A stretch of DNA of 64,000 bases from Brevundimonas sp. SL130 (lineage in GTDB: Bacteria; Pseudomonadota; Alphaproteobacteria; Caulobacterales; Caulobacteraceae): positions 558,001 through 622,000 of the forward strand of contig NZ_CP113064.1 of the NCBI RefSeq assembly GCF_026625805.1, read 5' to 3'. Both the position numbers and the translations under genes were made by a program. Position 1 is the stretch's first letter, and every line of letters starts with the position of its first letter. Of the stretch, positions 23,513 to 31,275 are shown piece by piece. The notes beneath the pieces were generated by a model that worked only from the letters and a program-made list of their open reading frames with translations, was not told the DNA's origin and made no database searches.

Positions 23513-24541
23513 ATGACCTCGAATGGAAAGACCAATCGCCAGTGGGTGTTGCGCCAGCGACCCAAGGGCCTGATCCAGCCGGGCGACCTTGAACTGGTCG
23601 AGGGCCCGATCCCGGACATCAAGGAATCCGAGGTGCTGGTCCGCACCATCTATCTGTCGCTGGATCCGACCAACCGCACCTGGATGAATGATTCCGAGGG
23701 CTACCTCCCGCCGGTCGGCTTGGGCGAGGTGATGCGTGGCCTGACCCTAGGGATCGTCGAGCACAGCCGGTCGGATCGGTTCCGGGTCGGGGACCTGGTC
23801 ATGCCCTCCTCGGGCGGCTGGGCCGACTACGCCGTCGTGCCGGAGGGCGGGCTTCGGCCGGTGCATCGTGCGTCCGGCCTGCCTTTGACGGCCAATATGT
23901 CAGTCTTGGGCATGACGGGATTGACCGCCTATTTCGGTGTCACGGACGTGTTGAAGGCCAAGGCGGGCGAGACGCTGGTCATCTCGGCCGCAGCGGGCGC
24001 CGTCGGCTCCATCGCCGGCCAGATCGCCAAACAGCGCGGTTGCCGGGTCATCGGCATCGCCGGCGGACCCGCGAAATGCGCCTGGCTGACCGATGAACTC
24101 GGTTTCGACGCCGCCATCGACTACAAGAACGAGGACGTCGGCGAGGCGCTGGATCGCCTGGCGCCGGACGGAATAGATCTGAATTTCGAGAACGTCGGCG
24201 GCGACATCATGATCGCCGTGTTCAACCGGCTGAAGGTGCACGGACGGATGGCCGTTTGCGGCCTGGTCTCGTCCTACAACGCCACCAAGGCGCCGCCGTC
24301 GCCGAACTTCGCCCGGATCATCACCCATCGCCTGAATGTTCAGGGCTTCCTGGTGCTCGACTACGCACCCCGCGCCCGCGAAATGGTCGCCGAGATGGGA
24401 CCCTGGCTGGCGGACGGGCGGGTCAAGTGGAAGGTTCACGTCGATGACGGGCTGGAAGGGGCGCTGGACTCGCTGAACCGCTTGTTCACCGGCGATCATG
24501 ACGGCAAGCTGCTGGTTCGCGTTTCCGAAGAACCCGCCTGA
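23513..24541 (+). CDS. NADP-dependent oxidoreductase, zinc-free MDR family
   Basis: This 342-residue medium-chain reductase resembles leukotriene B4 dehydrogenase/prostaglandin reductase and bacterial CurA-like enzymes, which reduce the double bond of alpha,beta-unsaturated carbonyls. It begins NRQWVLRQRPKGLIQPGDLEL. It carries YLSLDPTNRTWM, GMTGLTAYFG and the nucleotide motif AAAGAVGSIAGQIAKQRGCRVIG. No zinc-binding Cys set is present. GGAGG lies 7 bases before the ATG. The next gene follows after 9 bases, so the pair is an operon. Confidence 0.92.
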   Translation: MTSNGKTNRQWVLRQRPKGLIQPGDLELVEGPIPDIKESEVLVRTIYLSLDPTNRTWMNDSEGYLPPVGLGEVMRGLTLGIVEHSRSDRFRVGDLVMPSSGGWADYAVVPEGGLRPVHRASGLPLTANMSVLGMTGLTAYFGVTDVLKAKAGETLVISAAAGAVGSIAGQIAKQRGCRVIGIAGGPAKCAWLTDELGFDAAIDYKNEDVGEALDRLAPDGIDLNFENVGGDIMIAVFNRLKVHGRMAVCGLVSSYNATKAPPSPNFARIITHRLNVQGFLVLDYAPRAREMVAEMGPWLADGRVKWKVHVDDGLEGALDSLNRLFTGDHDGKLLVRVSEEPA

Positions 24542-24550
24542 AGGATTGCC

Positions 24551-24958
24551 ATGAGCGACCCCCTGCTCGTCCACTTTGAGGATCTGGATACAGGGCAGGT
24601 GGTGCCGCTGGGCGCCTGCGCTGTCGACGCCGCGGCCCTGGACGTCTTCGTCGAGCGGTTTGCGCCCGGTTGGGACACCGCCTACGGCGCGCCCGACGCC
24701 ATGGTCTATGTGCTGTGGAGCCGCCTGGCCGCCGAAAAGTCCGGCGTCTGGGCCCAGACCAAGGTGCTGGCGGTGGACGGCCTGCGCTTCATGCGCAACC
24801 CGCCCCCGGGCGAGTTGCTGCGCGGGCGGATGACCGTGATGGGCAAGGATCCCGTCGGCGACGAAAAGGGGATCGTGATCGCGTCGCACGATCTGCTCGA
24901 CGAGGCCGGGCGGCTGGTCTTCTCCTGCCTGACCCGGGCCCTGTTCGCGCGACGCTGA
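24551..24958 (+). CDS. MaoC-like hotdog-fold protein
   Basis: This 135-residue protein begins PLLVHFEDLDTGQVVPLGACAVDAAALDVFVERFAPG, which resembles MaoC-type hydratases and related acyl-CoA thioesterases. It continues with GLRFMRNPPPGELLRGRMTVMG, typical of the hotdog strand pattern. The usual catalytic Asp-x4-His of MaoC hydratases is not evident, so enzyme activity is uncertain. It is cotranscribed with the upstream reductase and ends at a strong terminator. Confidence 0.78.
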   Translation: MSDPLLVHFEDLDTGQVVPLGACAVDAAALDVFVERFAPGWDTAYGAPDAMVYVLWSRLAAEKSGVWAQTKVLAVDGLRFMRNPPPGELLRGRMTVMGKDPVGDEKGIVIASHDLLDEAGRLVFSCLTRALFARR

Positions 24959-24967
24959 AACGAAAAA

Positions 24968-24993
24968 CGCCCCGCCGGCGGACCGGCGGGGCG
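24968..24993. terminator. Bidirectional terminator
   Basis: CGCCCCGCCGG and CCGGCGGGGCG pair perfectly around CGGA. On the minus strand the stem is followed by TTTTT, on the plus strand by CTTGTTTT. It separates the MaoC-like gene from the convergent sapC-like gene. Confidence 0.9.
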
Positions 24994-25014
24994 CTTGTTT
25001 TCAACGTGCAGGTC

Positions 25015-25791
25015 TTAGTTGACCGTGCCCGGCGCCTGGCGAAGGAAGGCCAGGGCGATCAGACGGTCCCAGCCCAGCAGCGACACCAGGTGGGCGTAGA
25101 TCTGGCCCAGGGCGCCGTTGTCGCGCAGCTCGGCCAGCTTCTCGGCCGGCAGGGCCTTCAGCTTGTCTTCCGAGACGGCGTAGTATTCGGCCAGCTTCTG
25201 CGGTGCGCCCGGCGTGCCGTCGGGGTTGCGCGGCGTGAAGACGGCTTCACGCACGTCCAGCAGGTCCAGGTCCTGGATCAGCTTGACGAAGGCTTCGGTG
25301 CGCTGACGCTCTTGCTCGAAGTTGTTGCAGAACTCCATCGCCATGTTCGTGTAGTCGCTGGCTTGGCCATTGACGAACAGCGGGTTGGCGCCGCCTTCGG
25401 AGACGATCGGCGCGCCGCGGTCGATGCACAGGATCAGGCGCTGGTTCTGCTTGTCGTCAGCGAAGACGAACGGATAGCGGCGCACATAGGCAGGGATATA
25501 GGCGTCGGGGCGGAACTCGCCGTCATCGGCGACGAACAGGTTCTCGCCCTGACGCAGGCCCATGACCACGACGGGCTGGCGGTTCTCACCGGTGAAGATG
25601 ACCGGATAGGACAGGGCGGCGGCGGCGAACTCGGTCACGGTCAGCGGCACGACATTGGTCTGGCCCACGAAGGCGTAGGGCTTGTCGGCCGGGCTGACGC
25701 CCAGGGCCCCGTGCAGGGCCGGATCCAGCGGCTCGGGGTTCTTGTAGAAGAGGACATTGCCTTCAAGCGGCGAGTTGGTCGTGTCGGTCAT
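25015..25791 (-). CDS. SapC family protein
   Basis: This 258-residue protein matches the SapC family, first described with Campylobacter surface-layer genes and common in Caulobacteraceae near TonB receptors. The conserved parts are PYAFVGQTNVVPLTVTEFAAAALSYPVIF, FRPDAYIPAYVRRYPFVF and LILCIDRGAPIV. There is no signal peptide. Its biochemical role is not established; family members are often in nutrient-uptake neighbourhoods. It ends at the bidirectional terminator. Confidence 0.88.
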   Translation of the reverse strand: MTDTTNSPLEGNVLFYKNPEPLDPALHGALGVSPADKPYAFVGQTNVVPLTVTEFAAAALSYPVIFTGENRQPVVVMGLRQGENLFVADDGEFRPDAYIPAYVRRYPFVFADDKQNQRLILCIDRGAPIVSEGGANPLFVNGQASDYTNMAMEFCNNFEQERQRTEAFVKLIQDLDLLDVREAVFTPRNPDGTPGAPQKLAEYYAVSEDKLKALPAEKLAELRDNGALGQIYAHLVSLLGWDRLIALAFLRQAPGTVN

Positions 25792-25817
25792 GAGAAGCCA
25801 GGCACTCTGGAATTGAT

Positions 25818-25892
25818 TGAGGCGGGCCTTCTAGCCCAAGCCCGCCTCAGCGGCAAACGGCCTCACGGACTGGGGGATTCCGTGAGGCCGCG
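25818..25892. terminator. Two consecutive GC hairpins between sapC and the TonB receptor gene
   Basis: TGAGGCGGGC with GCCCGCCTCA (25818-25849) and CGGCCTCACGGA with TCCGTGAGGCCG (25858-25890) are perfect stems. They lie downstream of the receptor gene and upstream of sapC on the minus strand. T tracts are poor, so attenuation or RNA protection is as likely as strict termination. Confidence 0.6.
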
Positions 25893-25901
25893 CCGACGGG
25901 G

Positions 25902-27938
25902 TCAGAAGGCGTAAGTGACGCCGACGCGCAGATTTCGGCCGGGCAGGGGCGCGATATCCTTCAGGAACGAGGTGTGCTCGCGCGCCTCCTCGTCGGTCAG
26001 ATTGTGCGCCTCGGCGAAGACGGTGACGTTGCGGTCGGTAAACGGACGGACCGCGCCGCGCAGATTGACCATCGTATAGGCGTCGGTCGGCAGTTCATTG
26101 TCGGCCAGACGATCCTGTTCGCCGACGTGACGCACTTCGCCGGCCAGATCCCAGAGCTTGGACGTCCAGGCCAGACGGGCGGTGGCGGACCACGGCGGGA
26201 TGCGCGCGGCCGGTCCCAGGTCGGTGTCGGCCTTGACGTAGTCCGCCGCGCCTTCCAGCGACAGCTTGCGGTCCCCGCTCTCCCACAGGGCATAGGCGGC
26301 TTCGGCTTCGAAGCCCTGGAACTCGGCGTCGGTCTGGACGAACTGATAGACTGGGAAGTACTCGTCCTCTTCCTCGAAATAGAACTGGTCGCCCGTCGCC
26401 CGCTCGTCGATGAAGCCGTCGTACCAGGACTTGTAGACATGCAGGTCGCCGGAGAAGGCGCCGCGATCATAGTGGACCGTGCCTTCCAGGGTCGTGACCT
26501 TTTCGGTGTCCAGGTTCACGTCGCCGGTCTCATAGGCGGCGGTGGCGATGTGGACGCCGTTGGCGAACAGTTCCACCTCGCTGGGCGCCCGCTCGGTGCG
26601 CGAGAGGCTGAGGCCCAGGAACAGCCCGGCCTGGGGCCGAATGAAGGCGGCGGCGCTGGCCGACCAGTTGTCGAACTCGCGCTCGACCTGGGCCGTTTCG
26701 CCGATCGGGGTGGCGGTCAGGGTGCGCCGATCATAGCGCAGTCCGCCCTCGAAGCCGTAGCGGCCCAGGTCGTAGCGCTGGACGGTGTAGAGGCCCTGTT
26801 CCTCGATCTTGACGGTCGGGACGAAGGCTTCTTCGCCGATGGCCTCGAAATTGCGCTCCAGGGCCTGGACGCCGACGGCGCCGTTCCAGCCGTTCTGCTC
26901 ACGCTGGACCAGTTCGCCGCGCGTTTCCCAGCCGTCGGAGTTGAACACTGTGCCCGGCTCGCCCGGACCTTCGAATTCGGTGTGGGTATAGTCTGCGTGG
27001 CCGTAGGAGGCGCGGACCTTGGCGAACGGACCGCTGTCGAACCGGTATTCGCCGCGTCCGTCCCAGCGCTCCTGTTCAAGATTGATGAAGACCTCCGGCT
27101 CGGCGACGGTGCCGTACTCGCTCTCGGTCGACTTGTAAGACAGGCCGACGAAGCCCTTGTCGGCGATATAGGAGCCGCCGACGCCCCAGGCGTTCAGTTC
27201 GGACCAGGAGTTGGGCTGTTTGTCGCCCTCGCCGCGCGGCTCGCCGTCGCTGTTGGCCAGAACCTGCGAACGGGCGGCCGAGGGGATGTCATAGTCGTCG
27301 GTCTTGCGGGTCACGCCGCTGACGTTCAGGGCGAAATGCCCGGCGCCGACCGTGACGTGACCCGAGGCGCCGCGTCCGTCGTCGACGCTGGAATACTGGG
27401 TCGAGACTCGGCCCTCGATCCCGCCTTCCGGCAGGGTCTCAGGGATCCGGTTGTCGATGATATTGACCACTCCGCCGATGGCCGAGCCGCCGTAGACCAG
27501 GGTCGCGGGGCCGCGCACGATCTCGATCCGGCGGGCCTCGCCGGGGTCGGTGGCCACGGCATGGTCAGGCGAAACCGAACTGGCGTCGATCTGGCCTAGG
27601 CCGTTGGTCAGCACCTGGACGCGCGGGCCCGAAAGGCCCCGGATCACCGGCCGGCTGGCGCCCGGCGCGAAGTCGGTCGAGCGGATGCCCGGCATGCCGT
27701 TGACCAGATCGCCCAGCGAGGTCGCGGGGGCGATGGCCAGCTTCTGCTCATCCAGCACGTCGGTGGCGATTGTAGTGGCGCGCTGCGTCACGCCGAACGG
27801 GGTGGCGGTGATGATGACGTCATCAACGGTGGTCGGCTGTGCGGTCTGGGCGACGGCGGCGCCGCCCAGGGCGCACCAGGCGAGGGCGCTGGAGGCGACG
27901 GCGGACAGCAGCAGGGGGCGGGTGACAAAGGGTCGCAT
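25902..27938 (-). CDS. TonB-dependent outer-membrane receptor, probably zinc (ZnuD-like)
   Basis: This 678-residue receptor has a signal peptide ending VAQTAQ, a plug domain (about residues 35-160: DVIITATPFGVTQRA, GDLVNGMPGIRSTDFAPGASRPVIRGLSGPRVQVL, RIEIVRGPATLVYGGSAIGGVVNIID) and a beta-barrel ending in LRVGVTYAF. The plug sequence and the adjacent zur gene point to the ZnuD group that imports zinc. The start at 27938 is at the signal peptide; a Zur box lies 33 bases upstream. It is divergent from zur. Confidence 0.88.
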   Translation of the reverse strand: MRPFVTRPLLLSAVASSALAWCALGGAAVAQTAQPTTVDDVIITATPFGVTQRATTIATDVLDEQKLAIAPATSLGDLVNGMPGIRSTDFAPGASRPVIRGLSGPRVQVLTNGLGQIDASSVSPDHAVATDPGEARRIEIVRGPATLVYGGSAIGGVVNIIDNRIPETLPEGGIEGRVSTQYSSVDDGRGASGHVTVGAGHFALNVSGVTRKTDDYDIPSAARSQVLANSDGEPRGEGDKQPNSWSELNAWGVGGSYIADKGFVGLSYKSTESEYGTVAEPEVFINLEQERWDGRGEYRFDSGPFAKVRASYGHADYTHTEFEGPGEPGTVFNSDGWETRGELVQREQNGWNGAVGVQALERNFEAIGEEAFVPTVKIEEQGLYTVQRYDLGRYGFEGGLRYDRRTLTATPIGETAQVEREFDNWSASAAAFIRPQAGLFLGLSLSRTERAPSEVELFANGVHIATAAYETGDVNLDTEKVTTLEGTVHYDRGAFSGDLHVYKSWYDGFIDERATGDQFYFEEEDEYFPVYQFVQTDAEFQGFEAEAAYALWESGDRKLSLEGAADYVKADTDLGPAARIPPWSATARLAWTSKLWDLAGEVRHVGEQDRLADNELPTDAYTMVNLRGAVRPFTDRNVTVFAEAHNLTDEEAREHTSFLKDIAPLPGRNLRVGVTYAF

Positions 27939-27970
27939 GGACGGCCTACTTTCGGGGAGAGGTAATGTTT

Positions 27971-27985
27971 TGTTATGAGATAACA
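27971..27985. promoter_or_regulatory. Zur box between the TonB receptor gene and zur
   Basis: TGTTAT-GAG-ATAACA is a perfect 6-3-6 palindrome. It matches the AT-rich GTTAT-N-ATAAC pattern of alphaproteobacterial Zur operators and lies in the divergent region of two genes expected to be zinc-controlled. Confidence 0.85.
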
Positions 27986-28045
27986 TCACGAGGCGTCAAG
28001 CGGTGATCGGTTGCGGTGACGCCGGTCAGTCATTAGCTGTGGCCT

Positions 28046-28543
28046 ATGAGTTCCACCTGCGACCATGATCACGATCATTCCGGCCTGCACGGCGCGGCGC
28101 TGGCGCGTGCGCTGCAAGGCGCGGAGGCCCGTGTGGCCGAGGCGGGCGAGCGGATGACGCCCCCGCGTCGTCGCGTCTTGTCCCTGCTGCTGGAAACCGG
28201 AGAGCCGGTGAAGGCCTATGATCTGATCGCCCGTTTCGGCGAGGATGGTCAGGCGGCCAAGCCTCCGACCGTCTATCGCGCCCTGGAGTTTCTCGAACGC
28301 CAGGGCATGGCCCACCGGATCGCCTCGATCAGCGCCTATGTCGCTTGTTCGGGCGGCGCCGCGAACGGTGCGGCGCTCCACGCCGCCGCCTTCCTGATTT
28401 GTGACTGCTGTGGCGCGACGCGCGAGATCGCCGGCCCGGACCAGGGCGCGATAGACGCCGCCGCCGCCAGCGCCGGCTATGCGATCGCACGCACCACGAT
28501 CGAGGCGCACGGGCTGTGTCTGGCCTGCCGCAAGGCTACTTGA
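28046..28543 (+). CDS. zur: Zinc uptake regulator Zur (Fur family)
   Basis: This 165-residue Fur-family repressor begins with a His/Asp/Cys-rich leader (CDHDHDHSGLHG) that could bind metal. The winged helix is at about residues 36-100 (MTPPRRRVLSLLLETGEPVKAYDLIARF, then PPTVYRALEFLERQGMAHRI). The C-terminal part has the structural zinc CxxC sites CDCCG and CLACR. Divergence from a zinc-type TonB receptor with a Zur box between them supports Zur rather than Fur. The following hydrolase starts 2 bases after the stop and may be cotranscribed. Confidence 0.92.
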   Translation: MSSTCDHDHDHSGLHGAALARALQGAEARVAEAGERMTPPRRRVLSLLLETGEPVKAYDLIARFGEDGQAAKPPTVYRALEFLERQGMAHRIASISAYVACSGGAANGAALHAAAFLICDCCGATREIAGPDQGAIDAAAASAGYAIARTTIEAHGLCLACRKAT

Positions 28544-28545
28544 CC

Positions 28546-29481
28546 ATGGACGTGGCTCGGATGTCGGCGCCGCGCCGGCTCAGTATTCCCATAGAAAACC
28601 ACTGGGGCGGCGGGATGATGTCGGTGCTGGATTTCGGTGATCCGAACCGCCCGGTCGATCTGGTCTATTCGCACGCCAACGGCTTCAACGCCGCCACCTA
28701 TCGCAGCCTGCTCTCGCCGCTCTCGGCCTCGCTGCGCATCTGGGCCCCGGATCTTCGGGGGCACGGCGCCTCGGGTTTGCCGGTGTTTGCGCGCCCTAAG
28801 GCCAGTTGGCTGGATCACCGCGACGATATTCTGGCGCTGCTGGAGGCGATTAATGGCCCGCCGGTGGTCCTGGCCGGCCATTCGATGGGCGGAACCGCGT
28901 CGCTGTTGGCGGCGGCGGAACGGCCTGACCGGGTCTCAAACCTGGTCCTGTTCGATCCTGTGATCTGGAATAGGGCGGCGGTCTTCGCCTTCAATCTTCC
29001 GTTCGCGCACCGGCTGATGGCGGGCATCCCCATCGCCAAGGCCACCCGGCGTCGCCGCTCGGTGTTTGATAGCCGCGAGCAGGCCCTGGCCGCCTATCGC
29101 GGTCGCGGCGCTTTCAAGGGGTGGCCCGACATGGTTCTCGCCGACTACCTGTCCGAGGGGCTGGTCGAGACGCCCGAGGGGCTGACCCTGACCGCCACCC
29201 CGGCCTGGGAGGCCGCCAACTATGCGGCCCAGGCGCACAATCCGTGGCGCGCCATGCGCCGCTACCCCGGTCCCATTCGCATTCTGAAGGCCGAGCACGG
29301 CGCGCTCACCTTCGTGCCGACATCGTCGAAAGGTCTGGGGCGGAAAGGTCTGGGGCCGAGCGGTCTGGGGCCGAGCGGTCTGGGCGAGGTGACGGTCGAG
29401 GTCGTGGCCGGCGCCGGCCACCTGTTCCCCATGACCCACGCCGACGTCGCCCGCGACGCCTTGTTCGAAGCCGCCGTCTAG
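28546..29481 (+). CDS. Alpha/beta hydrolase with an internal 15-base tandem repeat
   Basis: This 311-residue hydrolase has DLRGHG, nucleophile elbow AGHSMGG with Ser113, and GAGHLFPM with the likely catalytic His near residue 293. The substrate is unknown. Four in-frame 15-base units (29328-29387) encode KGLGRKGLGPSGLGPSGLGE, just before the His-bearing strand; close homologues normally have a short turn here, so the insert is probably a recent expansion in a surface loop. The start at 28546 is tentative; an ATG at 28561 is also possible. Confidence 0.85.
   Translation: MDVARMSAPRRLSIPIENHWGGGMMSVLDFGDPNRPVDLVYSHANGFNAATYRSLLSPLSASLRIWAPDLRGHGASGLPVFARPKASWLDHRDDILALLEAINGPPVVLAGHSMGGTASLLAAAERPDRVSNLVLFDPVIWNRAAVFAFNLPFAHRLMAGIPIAKATRRRRSVFDSREQALAAYRGRGAFKGWPDMVLADYLSEGLVETPEGLTLTATPAWEAANYAAQAHNPWRAMRRYPGPIRILKAEHGALTFVPTSSKGLGRKGLGPSGLGPSGLGEVTVEVVAGAGHLFPMTHADVARDALFEAAV
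29328..29387 (+). repeat. Four in-frame 15-base tandem units inside the hydrolase gene
   Basis: Units start at 29328, 29343, 29358 and 29373 and share GGTCTGGGGC. Differences are confined to a few bases (GAAAGG versus GAGCGG at the start of the unit). The length is a multiple of three, so copy-number change would not break the frame. Confidence 0.9.
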
Positions 29482-29517
29482 ATCGGGGCGGCTTCCCTTC
29501 TGGGGGGAGAAATCGGT

Positions 29518-30246
29518 ATGCGGACCATCGCCCGCCATGATAAGGGCGCCGCTGAGCATAACTCCCCCGAGACGCGCCGCTTGTCCTTTTTTCACGCCGG
29601 TCCCGCGCCCAAAGGCGCCGGTCCCCGAACCGGGGGCTTGCGAGACGGTCTGATCCTGGCGCCGGGGATGAAGGTCGGCCTGTTCGGCGGCTCTTTCAAT
29701 CCGGCCCACGACGGACACGCCCATGTGGCCGAGACGGCGATGCGTCGCCTGGGCCTGGACCGGGTCGTCTGGCTGGTCTCGCCCCAGAACCCGCTGAAGG
29801 ACGCCCGCCAAAGCGCCCCCCTGGCCGATCGCATGGCTTCGGCGCGCGACCATGCCCACGGCCCCTCGATGATCGTCTCGGACTTCGAGACCCGCGCCGG
29901 CGTGGCCTGGACCGTCGACACCCTTCGCCTGCTGGTCGCGCGGCACCCCGGCGTCCATTTCGTCTGGCTGATGGGGTCGGACAATCTGGCCAGCTTCCAC
30001 CGTTGGAGAGGCTGGACTGACATCATGCGTCTGATGCCCGTGGCGGTGATCGCCCGACCGGGCTCTCTGCTGGACAGTCGTACTGCGCCGGCGGCGGCGC
30101 GCTTTGCGACTTTCCGCGTTCCGGATCAGCAGGCCGGGCTGCTGCCGACCCTGGCGGCTCCGGCCTGGACCTATCTGACTGCGCCGCTGAATCCGCTGTC
30201 CTCGACGGCGATCCGAACTGCGAAAGCGCGCCGCGCGGGCTCGTGA
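29518..30246 (+). CDS. nadD: Nicotinate-nucleotide adenylyltransferase
   Basis: This 242-residue enzyme makes nicotinate adenine dinucleotide in NAD synthesis. GLFGGSFNPAHDGH (about residue 53 on) is the nucleotide-binding signature and PLSSTAIR near the end is the ISSTxIR motif. The ATG at 29518 is preferred because GGGGAGA lies 7 bases upstream; this gives a 50-residue N-terminal extension rich in Arg/Gly/Pro. An internal ATG at 29668 would give the compact family form. It heads the run nadD-rsfS-rlmH-envC-ctpA. Confidence 0.93.
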   Translation: MRTIARHDKGAAEHNSPETRRLSFFHAGPAPKGAGPRTGGLRDGLILAPGMKVGLFGGSFNPAHDGHAHVAETAMRRLGLDRVVWLVSPQNPLKDARQSAPLADRMASARDHAHGPSMIVSDFETRAGVAWTVDTLRLLVARHPGVHFVWLMGSDNLASFHRWRGWTDIMRLMPVAVIARPGSLLDSRTAPAAARFATFRVPDQQAGLLPTLAAPAWTYLTAPLNPLSSTAIRTAKARRAGS

Positions 30247-30379
30247 TCGGGGCGGCGGTTCACGTTGCGGCCCATTCGTGCTAGAGGACTGCTTTAGTCA
30301 ACGCTCCTGGAGCCCTCCGCTGACCCCCTCGCCCGCGTATGATACGCAAGACGCCGCCGTTTCGAACACGGCGCACGAG

Positions 30380-30805
30380 ATGGACACTATCGAACCTCTC
30401 CATTCCGACGACGGATCTGAATCCCCTCTGGCGTTCGGCGATTCCGCCCCGCGCCCGATCGGTTCGACCCCGCTCGAAGAAGCCCTGCTGAGCCGCCTCG
30501 ACGAGGACAAGGCCCAGGACATGGTCCTGATCGACCTCAAGGGCAAAAGCGCCATGGCCGACACCATGATCGTCGCCTCGGGCCGGTCGCACCGCCACGT
30601 CGGCGCCATCGCCGACCACCTGTTGCGTACGCTTAAGGAAAACGGCTTGGGCAAGGCCAAGGTCGAGGGCCTGCCGCACTGCGACTGGGTTCTGATCGAC
30701 GCCGGTGACGTGATCGTGCACCTGTTCCGCCCGGAAGTGCGCACCTTCTACAATATCGAGAAGATCTGGGCGGTCGATTCCGCCCACCGCATGGTCCGCG
30801 ACTAG
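30380..30805 (+). CDS. rsfS: Ribosomal silencing factor RsfS
   Basis: This 141-residue protein binds uL14 on the 50S subunit and blocks subunit joining when nutrients are scarce. The family core runs LEEALLSRLDEDKAQDMVLIDLKGKSAMADTMIVASGRSHRHV to WVLIDAGDVIVHLFRPEVRTFYNIEKIW. The start is uncertain: ATG at 30380 has no clear ribosome site, and a GTG at 30278 would add 34 residues. It sits between nadD and rlmH as in most alphaproteobacteria. Confidence 0.92.
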   Translation: MDTIEPLHSDDGSESPLAFGDSAPRPIGSTPLEEALLSRLDEDKAQDMVLIDLKGKSAMADTMIVASGRSHRHVGAIADHLLRTLKENGLGKAKVEGLPHCDWVLIDAGDVIVHLFRPEVRTFYNIEKIWAVDSAHRMVRD

Positions 30806-30809
30806 GACT

Positions 30810-31274
30810 GTGAGGCTGAGCATCGTCGCCATCGGCCGACCGGGCCGGGGGCCAGAGGCGACGCTCGCCGACGACTACGCCCGGCGCGCCACCCTCGCGG
30901 GACGCGCGCTGGGCCTGGGCCCCCTCGAACTGATCGATCTGGAGGCCCGCAAGCCGGGCAAGGCGCCGGAGGCCGAGCTGATCGTCGCCGCCGCCGAAGG
31001 TGCGCACCTGATCGCCTGCGACGAGCGCGGCAAGACCTATTCCTCGCGCGCCTTCGCCGACCATGTCGCCAAACTGCGCGACCAGGGCGAACGCCGCCTG
31101 GTCTTCGCCATCGGCGGTGCGGACGGGCTGGACGAGAGCGTGCGCGCCGCCGCCGCCTCGACCCTGGCCTTCGGTCCCCAGACCTGGCCCCACGCCCTGG
31201 CCCGCGCCATGTTGGCCGAGCAGCTATATCGGGCCGTGACCATTCTGGCCGGATCACCCTATCATCGCGATTGA
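30810..31274 (+). CDS. rlmH: 23S rRNA pseudouridine-1915 N3-methyltransferase RlmH
   Basis: This 154-residue SPOUT methyltransferase modifies pseudouridine 1915 of 23S rRNA. It contains LIACDERGKTYSSRAFA, FAIGGADGLDESV and the C-terminal HALARAMLAEQLYRAVTILAGSPYHRD, which ends in the typical YHR. It starts with GTG at 30810, 4 bases after the rsfS stop. The next gene begins 1 base after its stop. Confidence 0.95.
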   Translation: MRLSIVAIGRPGRGPEATLADDYARRATLAGRALGLGPLELIDLEARKPGKAPEAELIVAAAEGAHLIACDERGKTYSSRAFADHVAKLRDQGERRLVFAIGGADGLDESVRAAAASTLAFGPQTWPHALARAMLAEQLYRAVTILAGSPYHRD

Positions 31275-31275
31275 C

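Noticed and set aside
25974..27599. Open frame of 541 codons on the plus strand opposite the TonB receptor gene
   Set aside because: No domain is recognisable; the receptor on the other strand is complete.
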